In this document: in pieces, positions 1 to 8,674 of the stretch
Numbering within the stretch: the stretch's first letter is position 1
How the letters are laid out: every line of letters begins with the position of its first letter
NCBI GenBank assembly: GCA_030246985.1
Contig: CP107246.1
Location: 870,282 to 934,281 of the forward strand
Length of the DNA: 64,000 bases
Origin: Candidatus Nitricoxidivorans perseverans
Lineage (GTDB): Bacteria; Pseudomonadota; Gammaproteobacteria; Burkholderiales; Rhodocyclaceae
Direction: 5' to 3'
Position numbers and translations under genes: made by a program
The notes under the pieces: generated by a model
Seen by the model: the letters and a program-made list of their open reading frames with translations, nothing else
What the model was told of the DNA's origin: nothing
The model's database searches: none

Positions 1-912
1 GCAGGCATGGCCCGCAGCTACATGATGTCCGGTTGGCGTCTCGGCCAGCGGATCGTCAACTTCTGGGGGGCCGCCCGCGACATCGGCGCCGGCGGCGTCT
101 TCGACAACACGGCGACGGAGCGCACCCTGCCCGCGCAGCAGCACGACGAGGCGACGCTCGCCGGCTGGGCCGAGACCCTCCGCTCGTACCGGCCCGCGCT
201 GCTCCAGGGCTACGCCTCCATCCTGGCCGAGCTGGCCCGCTTCGTCGCCGACACCCGGCAGCCGATGCCCGACAGCCTGATCGGCGTTTACTCGACCGCC
301 GAGACGCTCGACGACCGGCAGCGGGGACTCATGGAGCGTGCCTTCTCGTGCAAGGTGTTCAACCAGTACGGCAGCCGCGAGATTCCCAACATCGCCTGCG
401 AGTGCCGGCACGGCAACATGCACGTCTTCACCGACATGGTCTGGCTCGAATCGCTGAACATCGACAAGGGCGAGGAGGGAGATCGGCTGATCGTCACTTC
501 GCTGACCAACCGGCTGATGCCCATGATCCGCTACGACATCGGCGACTCCGGCCGACTCAAGGAAGGCGACTGCGCCTGCGGCTCGCCTTTCCCGCTGATG
601 GAGATGGGCCTGTGCCGGAGGAACGATCTCATCCGCACGACCGACGGCCGGCGCATCCATCCCTCGTTCTTCAACCGTCTGCTCTACGGCATGACGCAGA
701 TCCGGCAATACCAGTGGATACAGAGTGCGCCGGACCGGATCGTCCTGAACGTCGTCGCGACGCCCGCGCTAAGCTCGGAGATCACCGATTCGCTGCAGGA
801 GAGCATCCGCCGGGACATCGACGCACGGATGACGCTCGAACTCAACCATATCGAGGAAATCGCCCGCACCATTTCGGGCAAACACCGGTTCGTCATCAAC
901 CGGATCGCCTGA
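1..912 (+). CDS. CapK/PaaK-type AMP-forming ligase, C-terminal part
   Basis: The frame is open from the first base, so the gene starts upstream of the window; 303 codons are visible. The protein resembles the phenylacetate-CoA ligase / CapK (coenzyme F390 synthetase-like) branch of adenylate-forming enzymes. The visible marks are the Tyr-Gly-Ser-Arg-Glu segment near residue 118, the region with RYDIGDSG that follows a TSLTNRLMPMI segment, and a C-terminal lobe containing ISGKHRFV, which would carry the adenylation lysine. Cysteines around CACGSPFP fit the CapK subgroup. Such enzymes activate a carboxylate as its adenylate; the substrate cannot be told from this fragment. It is separated from the reductase gene by 227 bp and is probably not in its operon. 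Confidence 0.75.
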   Translation, partial: AGMARSYMMSGWRLGQRIVNFWGAARDIGAGGVFDNTATERTLPAQQHDEATLAGWAETLRSYRPALLQGYASILAELARFVADTRQPMPDSLIGVYSTAETLDDRQRGLMERAFSCKVFNQYGSREIPNIACECRHGNMHVFTDMVWLESLNIDKGEEGDRLIVTSLTNRLMPMIRYDIGDSGRLKEGDCACGSPFPLMEMGLCRRNDLIRTTDGRRIHPSFFNRLLYGMTQIRQYQWIQSAPDRIVLNVVATPALSSEITDSLQESIRRDIDARMTLELNHIEEIARTISGKHRFVINRIA

Positions 913-990
913 CGGCGACACAAAACCGGCGTCATATTTCGCCCGCGGGCGCCAACGCCCTGAATCGGTAGGCTTTTTCCATTTTCAGAC

Positions 991-1038
991 CCACTATATG
1001 TAGTGGCACGGCGCTTGCTGTGCCACTAGAAAAAAATA
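991..1038. promoter_or_regulatory. Tandem NrdR boxes upstream of nrdJ
   Basis: Box 1 (991-1006) reads CCACTATATGTAGTGG, with perfect 6-bp inverted arms, close to the known NrdR box consensus. Box 2 (1023-1038) has the same left arm, CCACTA, and a degenerate AT-rich right half. The starts are 32 bp apart, about three helical turns, which is the usual paired arrangement for NrdR. The pair lies 102-149 bp before the reductase start, so NrdR-dATP repression of ribonucleotide reductase is the natural reading. The rest of 913-1139 is AT-rich; I see no cobalamin riboswitch there. Confidence 0.75.
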
Positions 1039-1139
1039 CAACCCATTGTTTTTATTAATGTTGAAAAAATATTCTTTGCATCAATAAAAAACTGGGGATA
1101 TGCTTTGGCGCTCAAACTCCATCAACTTCGGATACAACC

Positions 1140-4037
1140 ATGACAATCAATACGCCGACATCTGGAGAAGTCGTTCCCGTTCAACAACTTGGCCTTCCCC
1201 TGCCACAGGATATCTCGGGGGAGGTCCTGCTCGAAAAGTATGCCAAGGGCAATGAGCGCGACGTGCGCGACGTGCGGATGCGCGTCGCCCGCGCTTTGGC
1301 CTCCATCGAGGCGGAGGACAAGCGTTCCCACTGGGAGGCGAAGTTCCTCGAAGCCCAGGAAAACGGTTTCGTGCCGGCCGGCCGCATCAACTCCGCCGCC
1401 GGCACCGACCTGTGCGCGACCCTGATCAACTGCTTCGTGCAGCCGGTGGGCGACTCGATCTCCGAGATCGTCGAAGGTCGCCCCGGCATCTACACGGCGC
1501 TGCTCCAGGCGGCCGAGACCATGCGCCGCGGCGGCGGCGTCGGCTACGACTTCTCCTCGATCCGCCCGGTCGGCGCCCACGTCAAGGGCACGCAGTCGCG
1601 CGCCTCCGGCCCCGTCTCCTATATGCGGGTGTTCGATCGCTCCTGCGAGACCGTCGAGTCCGCCGGCAGCCGGCGCGGCGCGCAGATGGGCGTGCTGCGC
1701 TGCGACCACCCGGACATCGAGGACTTCATCCACGCCAAGGATAAGGGCGACCTCACCAACTTCAACATTTCCATCGGCGTCACCGACGCCTTCATGCGCG
1801 CCGTCGAGAATGATACCGAGGTGGAACTCACCCATCGCGCCGAGTCCTCGGCCGACATCAAGGCCGCCGGCGCCTATCAGCGCGAAGACGGCATCTGGGT
1901 CTACCGCAAGCCGCGCGCCCGCGAGCTGTGGGACCAGATCATGCGCTCGACCTATGACCACGCCGAGCCGGGCATCCTCTTCCTCGATCGCATCAACCGC
2001 GACAACAACCTCCACTACTGCGAGACCATCGAGGCGACCAACCCCTGCGCCGAGCAGCCGCTGCCGCCCTACGGCTGCTGCTGCCTGGGCTCGATCAACC
2101 TGACCCACTTCGTCAGGCGGCCCTTCGAACAGGGCAAGAACGGCGCCGAGTTCGACTACGCCGCCTTCGGCAAGGTCATCGACGTTTCCGTGCGCATGCT
2201 CGACAACGTGCTCGACGTCACCTGCTGGCCGTTGCCGCAGCAGCAGGCCGAGGCCCAGGCCAAGCGCCGCATCGGCCTGGGCTTCACCGGCCTGGGCGAC
2301 GCCCTCATCATGCTCTGCCTGCGCTACGACTCGACCGCGGCGCGCGCCATGGCCACGAAGATCTCCGAGTACATGCGCGACCGCGCCTACCTCGCCTCGA
2401 TGGAGCTGGGACGCGAGCGCGGCGCCTTCCCGCTGTTCAACGCCGACCTCTACCTCTCCGGCGGCAGCTTCGCCTCGCGCCTGCCGGCGGAGATCAAGGA
2501 CCCGATCCGCAAGCACGGCCTGCGCAACTCGCACCTGCTGTCCATCGCGCCCACCGGCACCATTTCGCTGGCCTTCGCCGACAACGCCAGCAACGGCATC
2601 GAGCCGCCCTTCTCCTGGACCTACACGCGCAAGAAGCGCATGGCCGACGGCACACACAAGGAATACGCCGTCGAGGACTACGCCTGGCGCCTCTACAAGC
2701 ACCGCGGCAGCGACGTGTCGAAGCTGCCCGACTACTTCGTCACGGCGCTGGAGATCTCGGCGCAGGCGCACAAGGACATGGTGGCCGCCGTCGCCCCCTA
2801 CATCGACACGGCCATTTCCAAGACGGTGAACGTGCCCGAGGACTACCCCTACACCGAGTTCGAGGACCTCTACCTCGATGCCTGGAAGGCCGGCCTCAAG
2901 GGCCTGGCGACCTACCGGCCGAACAAGGTGCTGGGCTCCGTGCTGTCGGTGGAGACGAAGAAGCAGCAGCCGCAGGACGTCACCCTCGACGGCGGCGCCC
3001 TGCCACCCGGCGCGACGGGGGCCAACAAGCGGCTGTCCATCGGCTCTCTGCCGGCGCCGGTGCTGGCCTCGCTGCGCTGGCCGGGCCGGCCGCGCATGAC
3101 CGACGGCAACGCCGCCTGGACCTACATGATCGAGACGCCGCACGGCGAGTTCGCCCTCTTCGTCGGCCACATCGAGAACGGCAAGCGCGTGCCCTTCGAG
3201 GTCTGGGTCAACGGCACCGAGCAGCCGCGCGGCCTCGGCGCCGTCGCCAAGACGCTGTCCATGGACATGCGCGCCAACGACCCGGCATTCCTCAAGCTCA
3301 AGCTCGACGTGCTCGCCCGCACCGTCGGCGAGGACCCCTTCGAGATGCCCTTCCCGCCCCTGGGCGAGAAGAAGATGGTGCCCGGCACCGTGGCTGCCAT
3401 GGCCCAGGTCATCCGCTACCGCTGCGAGCAGCTCGGCGCGCTGGGCAGCGACGGCCCGACGCCGGTGCTCGACGCCATGTTCCACCGCGACGAGCCCAAG
3501 ACCGGCACCGACGGCACGCTGTCCTGGACGGTGGACATCGCCAACCCGGCCGCCAACGAGGAGTTCGTGCTGGGCCTGAAGGAGATCACCCTGCCCGACG
3601 GCGTGACGCGGCCCTACTCGGTCTGGCTCTCCGGCAACTACCCGCGCGCGCTCGACGGCCTGACCAAGCTGCTCTCGCTCGACATGCGCGTGCTCGACCC
3701 GGCCTGGATCGGCATGAAGCTCAGGAAGCTCACCAACTATGCCGAGCCACTGGGCGACTTCATGGCCCGCGTGCCCGGCGGCCAGAAGCAGCAGAACTGG
3801 CCCTCCACCGTGGCCTACATCGCGCGGCTCATCATCCACCGCTACTCGATGCTCGGCATCCTCGACGAGAACGGCTTCCCGACGCGCGAGATGGGCATCC
3901 TCGAAACGCCGCGCGAACAGGGCGAACTCAAGGTCACGCAGGGGGCGCTATGCGCCGAGTGCGGCAACATGACGGTGATCCGCAAGGACGGCTGCGACTT
4001 CTGCACCGCCTGCGGCGCGGTCGGCGCCTGCGGCTGA
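1140..4037 (+). CDS. nrdJ: Adenosylcobalamin-dependent (class II) ribonucleoside-diphosphate reductase
   Basis: A 965-aa single-subunit reductase that makes deoxyribonucleotides from ribonucleotides with a B12 radical, with or without oxygen. The first redox cysteine sits in ATLINCFVQ (about residue 99). The active-site Asn-Pro-Cys-Ala-Glu motif is near residues 302-306, followed by the GSINL segment. The C-terminal third contains two similar TSCPD-type repeats (about 650-770 and 790-910). The last 25 residues form a cysteine cluster (CAEC, CDFCTAC, ACG), the flexible tail that reduces the active site. The start is the ATG after the NrdR-controlled leader. The gene is monocistronic here, and an insertion sequence begins 46 bp after the stop. 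No nrdAB, nrdD or nrdR gene is in the window. Confidence 0.95.
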   Translation: MTINTPTSGEVVPVQQLGLPLPQDISGEVLLEKYAKGNERDVRDVRMRVARALASIEAEDKRSHWEAKFLEAQENGFVPAGRINSAAGTDLCATLINCFVQPVGDSISEIVEGRPGIYTALLQAAETMRRGGGVGYDFSSIRPVGAHVKGTQSRASGPVSYMRVFDRSCETVESAGSRRGAQMGVLRCDHPDIEDFIHAKDKGDLTNFNISIGVTDAFMRAVENDTEVELTHRAESSADIKAAGAYQREDGIWVYRKPRARELWDQIMRSTYDHAEPGILFLDRINRDNNLHYCETIEATNPCAEQPLPPYGCCCLGSINLTHFVRRPFEQGKNGAEFDYAAFGKVIDVSVRMLDNVLDVTCWPLPQQQAEAQAKRRIGLGFTGLGDALIMLCLRYDSTAARAMATKISEYMRDRAYLASMELGRERGAFPLFNADLYLSGGSFASRLPAEIKDPIRKHGLRNSHLLSIAPTGTISLAFADNASNGIEPPFSWTYTRKKRMADGTHKEYAVEDYAWRLYKHRGSDVSKLPDYFVTALEISAQAHKDMVAAVAPYIDTAISKTVNVPEDYPYTEFEDLYLDAWKAGLKGLATYRPNKVLGSVLSVETKKQQPQDVTLDGGALPPGATGANKRLSIGSLPAPVLASLRWPGRPRMTDGNAAWTYMIETPHGEFALFVGHIENGKRVPFEVWVNGTEQPRGLGAVAKTLSMDMRANDPAFLKLKLDVLARTVGEDPFEMPFPPLGEKKMVPGTVAAMAQVIRYRCEQLGALGSDGPTPVLDAMFHRDEPKTGTDGTLSWTVDIANPAANEEFVLGLKEITLPDGVTRPYSVWLSGNYPRALDGLTKLLSLDMRVLDPAWIGMKLRKLTNYAEPLGDFMARVPGGQKQQNWPSTVAYIARLIIHRYSMLGILDENGFPTREMGILETPREQGELKVTQGALCAECGNMTVIRKDGCDFCTACGAVGACG

Positions 4038-4082
4038 CCGGCTTCGCCCGCGAATCAGCCGCCGGGCTCGCAATAAAAAACC

Positions 4083-4109
4083 GGCTCTTCCGGCAAATCC
4101 TACGGTAAA
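4083..4109 (+). repeat. Left terminal inverted repeat of ISL3 element
   Basis: A 27-bp repeat starting GGCTCTTCC and ending in the block TCCTACGGTAAA. It pairs with 5463-5489 read on the other strand at 21 of 27 positions, and it lies 69 bp before the transposase start. Confidence 0.8.
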
Positions 4110-4178
4110 TGAGATGACCGACATCCCTGAGATGGTGTATCCACGCGGGTTTTCCAGGACTCGGGTAGGTACAACATT

Positions 4179-5483
4179 ATGGGAGCGGTCATCCCGGCGA
4201 AGATTTTGGGGCTTGAGGGGCAAGTGATCAAGAGCGTTGTATTCGATGAAGAGGGCGGTCGGGTGCGGGTCATCTGCAACCGTGACCGGCGCCGGCGGCC
4301 GGTGGATAGCCGCACGGGGCGGCGTGGGCAGGTCAATCGTCTGCTGCGGCGGACGGTGCGAGACGTACCCATCGGCGGCTGGCCCTGCGAAGTCGAGATC
4401 GAGTACGCCGAGACCTTTCTGTCGCCCGGCCACGTGCGCGTGGAGCAACTGCCGTTTGTCTGCCCCAAGGCGCGGGTGACGAAACGCTTGGCGCGGCTGA
4501 TCGCCGGCTTGGCCCGGCACATGCCGATCTCGGCGGTGGCGCGCCATTTCGGCCTGTCCTGGGATTCGGTGAAAGCCATCGAATGCGCACACCTGGCGGA
4601 GACGATTCCAATTCCGCAGCCGCAAACCCTTGCCGGTATTCGTTACCTCGGCGTCGATGAAGTCGCCCGCGCCAAGGGACAGAGCTACTTCACCCTGGTC
4701 TATGACCTGTCGCCCGGCACCCATTACGGGCGCATCCTGTGGGTCAAGGAAGGGCGCGAGTCCGCCGTGCTGATCGAGTTCCTCGACGCCCTGTCGCAGG
4801 AGTGCGCTGCCGGCATCAAGGCCGTCGCGCTCGACATGGGGCCGGCCTACATCGCCGCCGTGCGCGAATCGCTGCCGCAGGCATCCATCGTCTTCGACCG
4901 CTTCCACGTCATGCAGATGTTCAACAAGGTGATCCGCGATTGCCGCCGCGCCGAGTTCAAGGCGGCCAAGACGCTGGGCGACCTCACCGGCCAGCAGGCG
5001 ATCAAGGGCAGCCTGTGGCTGCTGCTCTCCAATCGCAGCACCCTCAAGGACACTGACCAGGGCCGGCTTGACCTGTTGCTGGCACAGAACCAACCGCTGG
5101 CTTCCCTCTACACGCTCAAGGAGCAGTTGCAGCGCCTGTGGCACCAGCCGGCCACACCGACGGACATGGCCGAGCGCCTTGACGACTGGTGCGGCATGGC
5201 CAAGGCCGCCAAGATCACGGGCCTTGCCAAGTTCGTGAAGACCTTGCAGTCCCATCGTTCCGGCATCTGCGCCTACGCCGCTCATCCGATCACCACTGCG
5301 CGACTGGAGGCCGGCAACGTCTCCATCGCCCTGCTGCGCCGCCGTGCCCGAGGCTTCCGCGATATGGCGTATCTCAAGCTCAAGATCTTCCAGTTGAACA
5401 CAGAGGACACGCCTTCGTTCCTCTATAACTGCATGCCGCCCGCATTACCGTCGGCACGCTTGTTTACCGTAGGAAATCCGTGA
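4179..5483 (+). CDS. ISL3-family transposase
   Basis: A 434-aa DDE transposase. The N-terminal part has a basic region and a helix-turn-helix (HMPISAVARHFGLSWDSVKAIE, about residues 108-130). The DDE domain includes GVDEVARAKGQSYFT (first Asp), ALDMGPAYIAAV with VFDRFHVMQMFNKV (second Asp region), and a C-terminal RRRARGFRDMAYLKLKI block, which is the ISL3 signature after the last acidic residue in TTARLEAGN. The stop codon lies inside the right inverted repeat, as is common for compact IS elements. No frameshift or internal stop is seen, so the enzyme could be active. Confidence 0.92.
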   Translation: MGAVIPAKILGLEGQVIKSVVFDEEGGRVRVICNRDRRRRPVDSRTGRRGQVNRLLRRTVRDVPIGGWPCEVEIEYAETFLSPGHVRVEQLPFVCPKARVTKRLARLIAGLARHMPISAVARHFGLSWDSVKAIECAHLAETIPIPQPQTLAGIRYLGVDEVARAKGQSYFTLVYDLSPGTHYGRILWVKEGRESAVLIEFLDALSQECAAGIKAVALDMGPAYIAAVRESLPQASIVFDRFHVMQMFNKVIRDCRRAEFKAAKTLGDLTGQQAIKGSLWLLLSNRSTLKDTDQGRLDLLLAQNQPLASLYTLKEQLQRLWHQPATPTDMAERLDDWCGMAKAAKITGLAKFVKTLQSHRSGICAYAAHPITTARLEAGNVSIALLRRRARGFRDMAYLKLKIFQLNTEDTPSFLYNCMPPALPSARLFTVGNP

Positions 5484-5489
5484 ACAGCC
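5463..5489 (-). repeat. Right terminal inverted repeat of ISL3 element
   Basis: The mate of 4083-4109. It contains TTTACCGTAGGA and ends GGCT when read inward from the outer end. It overlaps the transposase stop codon. Confidence 0.8.
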
Positions 5490-5617
5490 ATTTCGGAAAG
5501 CGGGACTACATCCTCTCCATGCTCGCGTTCTATGAACTCGGCGATGTCCGGCTGGCACAGGCATGCTTCATCGACGCATACGGCCGTTCGCTCGACAGGC
5601 TTGGCGTCAGGCGGTAG
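5480..5617 (+). pseudogene. 3' remnant of an interrupted gene, possibly Fic-like tail
   Basis: Directly after the insertion sequence a frame is open for about 40 codons and ends at TAG (5615-5617). The peptide runs FGKRDYILSMLAFYELGD, then VRLAQACFIDAYGRSLDRLG, and looks like the helical end of a folded protein, not random sequence. It resembles the end of some Fic-type proteins, but I am not sure. A GTG inside the IS end (5480) could start a 45-aa peptide. No matching N-terminal part exists on the other side of the IS, so this is best read as the tail of a truncated gene. Confidence 0.5.
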
Positions 5618-5659
5618 GCCGCCCGCGCGCCGGCCCTCGCTTGGGTTGCAGACATTCCG

Positions 5660-6301
5660 CTATCCCCGCGGCGGCACCAGCCCCTCGGCGGCGGCGAACA
5701 GGATCAGGTCGGCGTTGCTGTGGATGTCCAGCTTCTGCATGATCCGCATCTTGTGGGTCGACACCGTCTTGGCGGAGAGATGCAGCGTTTCGGCGACCTG
5801 GTTGATGCTGTCGCCGGCGGCGATGCGTTCCAGCACTTCCCGTTCGCGCTGCGACAGCGCCTGTACGCCGGTGTGTGGCGCCAGCGATTCGAACAGGACC
5901 TGTTCCGCCAGCGCCGGATCGACGTGGCGCCCACCCGCCGCCACCTTGCGGATCGCCTCGGCGAGCACGGCGGGCTCGCTGTCCTTGGTGACGTAGCCGT
6001 TGGCGCCGGCGCGCAACGCGCCCAACGCCACCTGGGCGTCCTTGTGCATGCTGAGGACCAGGATCGGCAACGCCGGCCATCTTTCGCGCACCCGACCGAT
6101 CAGGGCCGTGCCGCCCAGGCCCGGCATGGTCATGTCCATCATCAGGAGATCGGCCCCGGCCCGGCCCAACCCGTCCAGCGCTTCCGCGCCGTCGGCCGCC
6201 TCGCCGACCACCTCCAGGTCCGGATAGAGCTGCAGCATCCGCCGCACGCCCTGCCGAACGACGAAATGATCGTCGGCGATCAGGATTCTGATGGTCTTCA
6301 T
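5660..6301 (-). CDS. NarL/FixJ-family response regulator
   Basis: A 213-aa regulator. The receiver domain (about 1-120) has the acidic pair in ILIADDHF, the phospho-acceptor Asp in LLMMDMTMPG (about 56) and Lys in GYVTKDSE. The LuxR-type helix-turn-helix (about 148-210) contains LSQREREVLERIAAGDS and LHLSAKTVSTHKMRIMQKL. Its start overlaps the stop of the upstream histidine kinase gene by 4 bp (ATGA), so the two are translated together and are almost certainly cognate partners. Targets are unknown. Confidence 0.93.
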   Translation of the reverse strand: MKTIRILIADDHFVVRQGVRRMLQLYPDLEVVGEAADGAEALDGLGRAGADLLMMDMTMPGLGGTALIGRVRERWPALPILVLSMHKDAQVALGALRAGANGYVTKDSEPAVLAEAIRKVAAGGRHVDPALAEQVLFESLAPHTGVQALSQREREVLERIAAGDSINQVAETLHLSAKTVSTHKMRIMQKLDIHSNADLILFAAAEGLVPPRG

Positions 6302-8670
6302 GTCTCCCTGTCCTCTCCGATCGGCACAGAAACCGAAACCACGGTTCCCTGGCCGACCTTGCTCTGGATGTTCATCTTACCGCCCATCATCAACGCCCTT
6401 TCGCGGATGCCCATCAGACCGAAACCGCCGGCGCTTTGCGCCGCGGCGACGTCGAAGCCCCGTCCATCATCGCGAATCTCGAGCACCAGATAGTGACCGA
6501 TCTGCCGCAGCATGACCCACACATGGTTCGCCCCGGCGTGGCGCATCACGTTTGTCAGCGATTCCTGGACGATCCGGAACAAGTCCGTCGCCATCCCGTC
6601 GTCCATATCCGGCGGCACGACGCCCGCATCGACGCGGCACGGAACGCCGCTGCACGCCTGGAACTCGGCGCCGAGACTGGCCAGCGCCGCGGCCAGCCCC
6701 ATGTCCAGCGCCGAAGGCCGCAGCGAGGAGGCGACGCTGCGCACCACGCCGATGGATTTGTCCACCAGCGCCTTCAGGCGCACCGCCTCGCCGGCCACGT
6801 CCGGCGCATCTTCCCGCGTGGCCAGAACGGCCAGCCCCATGCGAAGCGCGGTCAGGTTCTGGCCGAGCTCGTCGTGGATTTCCCGGGCGATATGCTTACG
6901 CTCCGTTTCCCGCACCGTCTCCCGGTGGTCGCCCAGTTCCCTCAGGGCCTGGTGCGACTCGGCGATCTCCAGTTCCCGCGCCTTCAGCTCCGTGATGTCC
7001 AGCATGACGCCGTCCCAGAACACTTCGCCGACGGCCACCCGCGGCACCGCCCGAAGCCTGACCCAGACTTCGCCGCGGCCTTCCCGGCCGACGCGGCCGC
7101 TCCAGTTCCATTCCGGCATCGCCGAGATGCTGCGCCGCAGGCTTTCGGCAAAGGACGGCCGGTCCTCCTGGCACACGCAGAAAACGAACTCCCGCTCGCC
7201 GGAAAGCAGGTCTTCCGCGCGCACGCCGCACAGCGACGCCACCCCCTGGCTGACATAGGTCATCCGGATGCGGTCGCCATCGACCACAAACTCGAAGACG
7301 ATCCCCGGTACGCTGCCGGCGATGCCCTGGAGGCGGGCCTCCCGCTCCAGCGCGGCTCGTTCCGCCCGGCGATAATCCGTCACGTCGTGACCTTCCGCGA
7401 TCAGCAGGGCCGCACCCCCTTCGCAGTCCTCGACGACCGGCCTGACGGCCAGGTCGATGGTCGCCGGGCGGCCGTCCGACCCGCGCAAGACCATCTCCGC
7501 CCGCGCCGGCTGGCCGCGGGCGGCGCGGGCCACCGCCTTTTGCATCTGCTCACGGCAGTCCGCCCGGCCCTTGCACCAGGGCGCCTCCCAAAGCGGCAAT
7601 CCGATCGCATCGTCGACGCGCATGCCGATAAAGGCCTGGGCGGCACGGTTCAGCTCCAGCACCGTGCCGTCGGCTTTCAGCAGACAGGTGATCTGCGACT
7701 GCGTGTTGAAGATGGCGCGGAACTTCCGCTCGCTCTCGGCCAGCGCCTCTTCCGCGGCCTTGCGCGCCGTGATGTCATGGCCGACGCTCTGGAAGCCCGT
7801 CAGCCGGCCGTCCTGGCTCAGCAGGGGGATGAAGGTCCACTGGATCCAGCACCGCTCGCCCGCCGCCGAGGTAAACGCATGCTCGTAGTCCGTCCGGCGC
7901 GGACGGGTCGCCAGGCCCGCGATCAGCGCGGCAGCCGGCCCGCTTCCGGCATCGGGCAGCAGGCACAGCCAGCGCTTGCCGACCAGTTCGTGGGGTTGCA
8001 GACCGAACAGGTCGGCGTAGGAGCGGTTCACGAATTCCAGCGTGGTGTCGGGCCGCCAGCGGCTGATCAGCTCGCGCTGGGCCTCCAGCACCATGCGCTG
8101 CATCCGCTCGCTGTCGCGCAGGGCCTGTTCCATGGCCTTGCGCTCGGTGATGTCCTGCAAGCCGACGATGCGCCGCCGAACCGTGCCGGCCGCGTCGGCC
8201 ATCACCGTGACATCCACCAGTGACGGAAATTCCGAGCCGTCCTTGCGTATCTGCACCGACTCGAAGCTGTGGTGGCTTCGGCTCCGGGCCAGGACGATAT
8301 GGGCCGAAAGCTCGTCCCGCGCCGACGGCGCGAACACCGAGAAAAGCGGCCGCCCCTCGAGTTCCTCGCGGTCATAGCCAAGCATGCGCGCAAAGACCGG
8401 ATTCATCTGCTCCAGGATCGAGGCATCGGCGCTGCCCACGGCGATGCCCCATTCGACGGAATGGAATACCTGTTCCCATTTCTCCGAAGCCCGGGCGCGA
8501 TAGACGTATTCGCCGGCATTCCGGGCAGCCGGCCGCGCCTCATCCGAAATGCGTTCCCGTACGCGCGCTTGGGCAGGAGGGCAAACGATTTGGAAAATCA
8601 CCCACGCCAGGGCGAGGACGGCGACGATCGCCAGCGCCAGCAGCGACATCCCGCCCGTCGTCATGGTCAT
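6298..8670 (-). CDS. Multi-PAS sensor histidine kinase (HisKA_3 type)
   Basis: A 790-aa kinase. One N-terminal membrane helix (about 7-28) is followed by four PAS modules (about 65-185, 190-310, 315-440, 445-565), each ending in a DIT-type motif (LQDITERK, GHDITARK, GHDVTDYR, LDITELK). The transmitter is of the NarX/HPK7 class, with phospho-acceptor His in AREIHDELGQNLTALRMGL (about 593). The ATPase domain has IVQESLTNVMRHA (N box), DDGRGFD (G1) and GGFGLMGIRERA (G2). The gene lies 4 bp after the GGDEF-EAL gene and overlaps the response regulator. The many PAS domains suggest a cytoplasmic redox or ligand signal, which is not identifiable from sequence. Confidence 0.93.
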   Translation of the reverse strand: MTMTTGGMSLLALAIVAVLALAWVIFQIVCPPAQARVRERISDEARPAARNAGEYVYRARASEKWEQVFHSVEWGIAVGSADASILEQMNPVFARMLGYDREELEGRPLFSVFAPSARDELSAHIVLARSRSHHSFESVQIRKDGSEFPSLVDVTVMADAAGTVRRRIVGLQDITERKAMEQALRDSERMQRMVLEAQRELISRWRPDTTLEFVNRSYADLFGLQPHELVGKRWLCLLPDAGSGPAAALIAGLATRPRRTDYEHAFTSAAGERCWIQWTFIPLLSQDGRLTGFQSVGHDITARKAAEEALAESERKFRAIFNTQSQITCLLKADGTVLELNRAAQAFIGMRVDDAIGLPLWEAPWCKGRADCREQMQKAVARAARGQPARAEMVLRGSDGRPATIDLAVRPVVEDCEGGAALLIAEGHDVTDYRRAERAALEREARLQGIAGSVPGIVFEFVVDGDRIRMTYVSQGVASLCGVRAEDLLSGEREFVFCVCQEDRPSFAESLRRSISAMPEWNWSGRVGREGRGEVWVRLRAVPRVAVGEVFWDGVMLDITELKARELEIAESHQALRELGDHRETVRETERKHIAREIHDELGQNLTALRMGLAVLATREDAPDVAGEAVRLKALVDKSIGVVRSVASSLRPSALDMGLAAALASLGAEFQACSGVPCRVDAGVVPPDMDDGMATDLFRIVQESLTNVMRHAGANHVWVMLRQIGHYLVLEIRDDGRGFDVAAAQSAGGFGLMGIRERALMMGGKMNIQSKVGQGTVVSVSVPIGEDRET

Positions 8671-8674
8671 TGCG

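Larger units (their letters stand above)
4083..5489 (+). mobile_element. ISL3-family insertion sequence
   Basis: About 1.4 kb bounded by imperfect 27-bp inverted repeats that begin GGCT at both outer ends and share the inner block TCCTACGGTAAA (21 of 27 positions match). The single gene is an ISL3-type transposase. ISL3 elements normally make 8-bp target duplications. The flanking octamers (4075-4082 and 5490-5497) do not match, so one flank has probably been changed by deletion or recombination after insertion. Confidence 0.85.

Noticed and set aside
940-951. Palindrome CGCCCGCGGGCG after the ligase gene
   Set aside because: Short GC palindrome without a T run; such sequences are common by chance at this base composition.
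913-1139. Cobalamin riboswitch upstream of nrdJ
   Set aside because: No B12-box-like conserved core or plausible fold was found; the region is explained by NrdR boxes and an AT-rich leader.
1122-3839. 905-codon open frame antisense to nrdJ
   Set aside because: High-GC shadow of the reductase gene; composition is low-complexity (Gly, Val, Ala, Leu, His, Arg) and no family motif is present. The same applies to the long frames opposite dsrK, dsrL, dsrP and the GGDEF-EAL gene.
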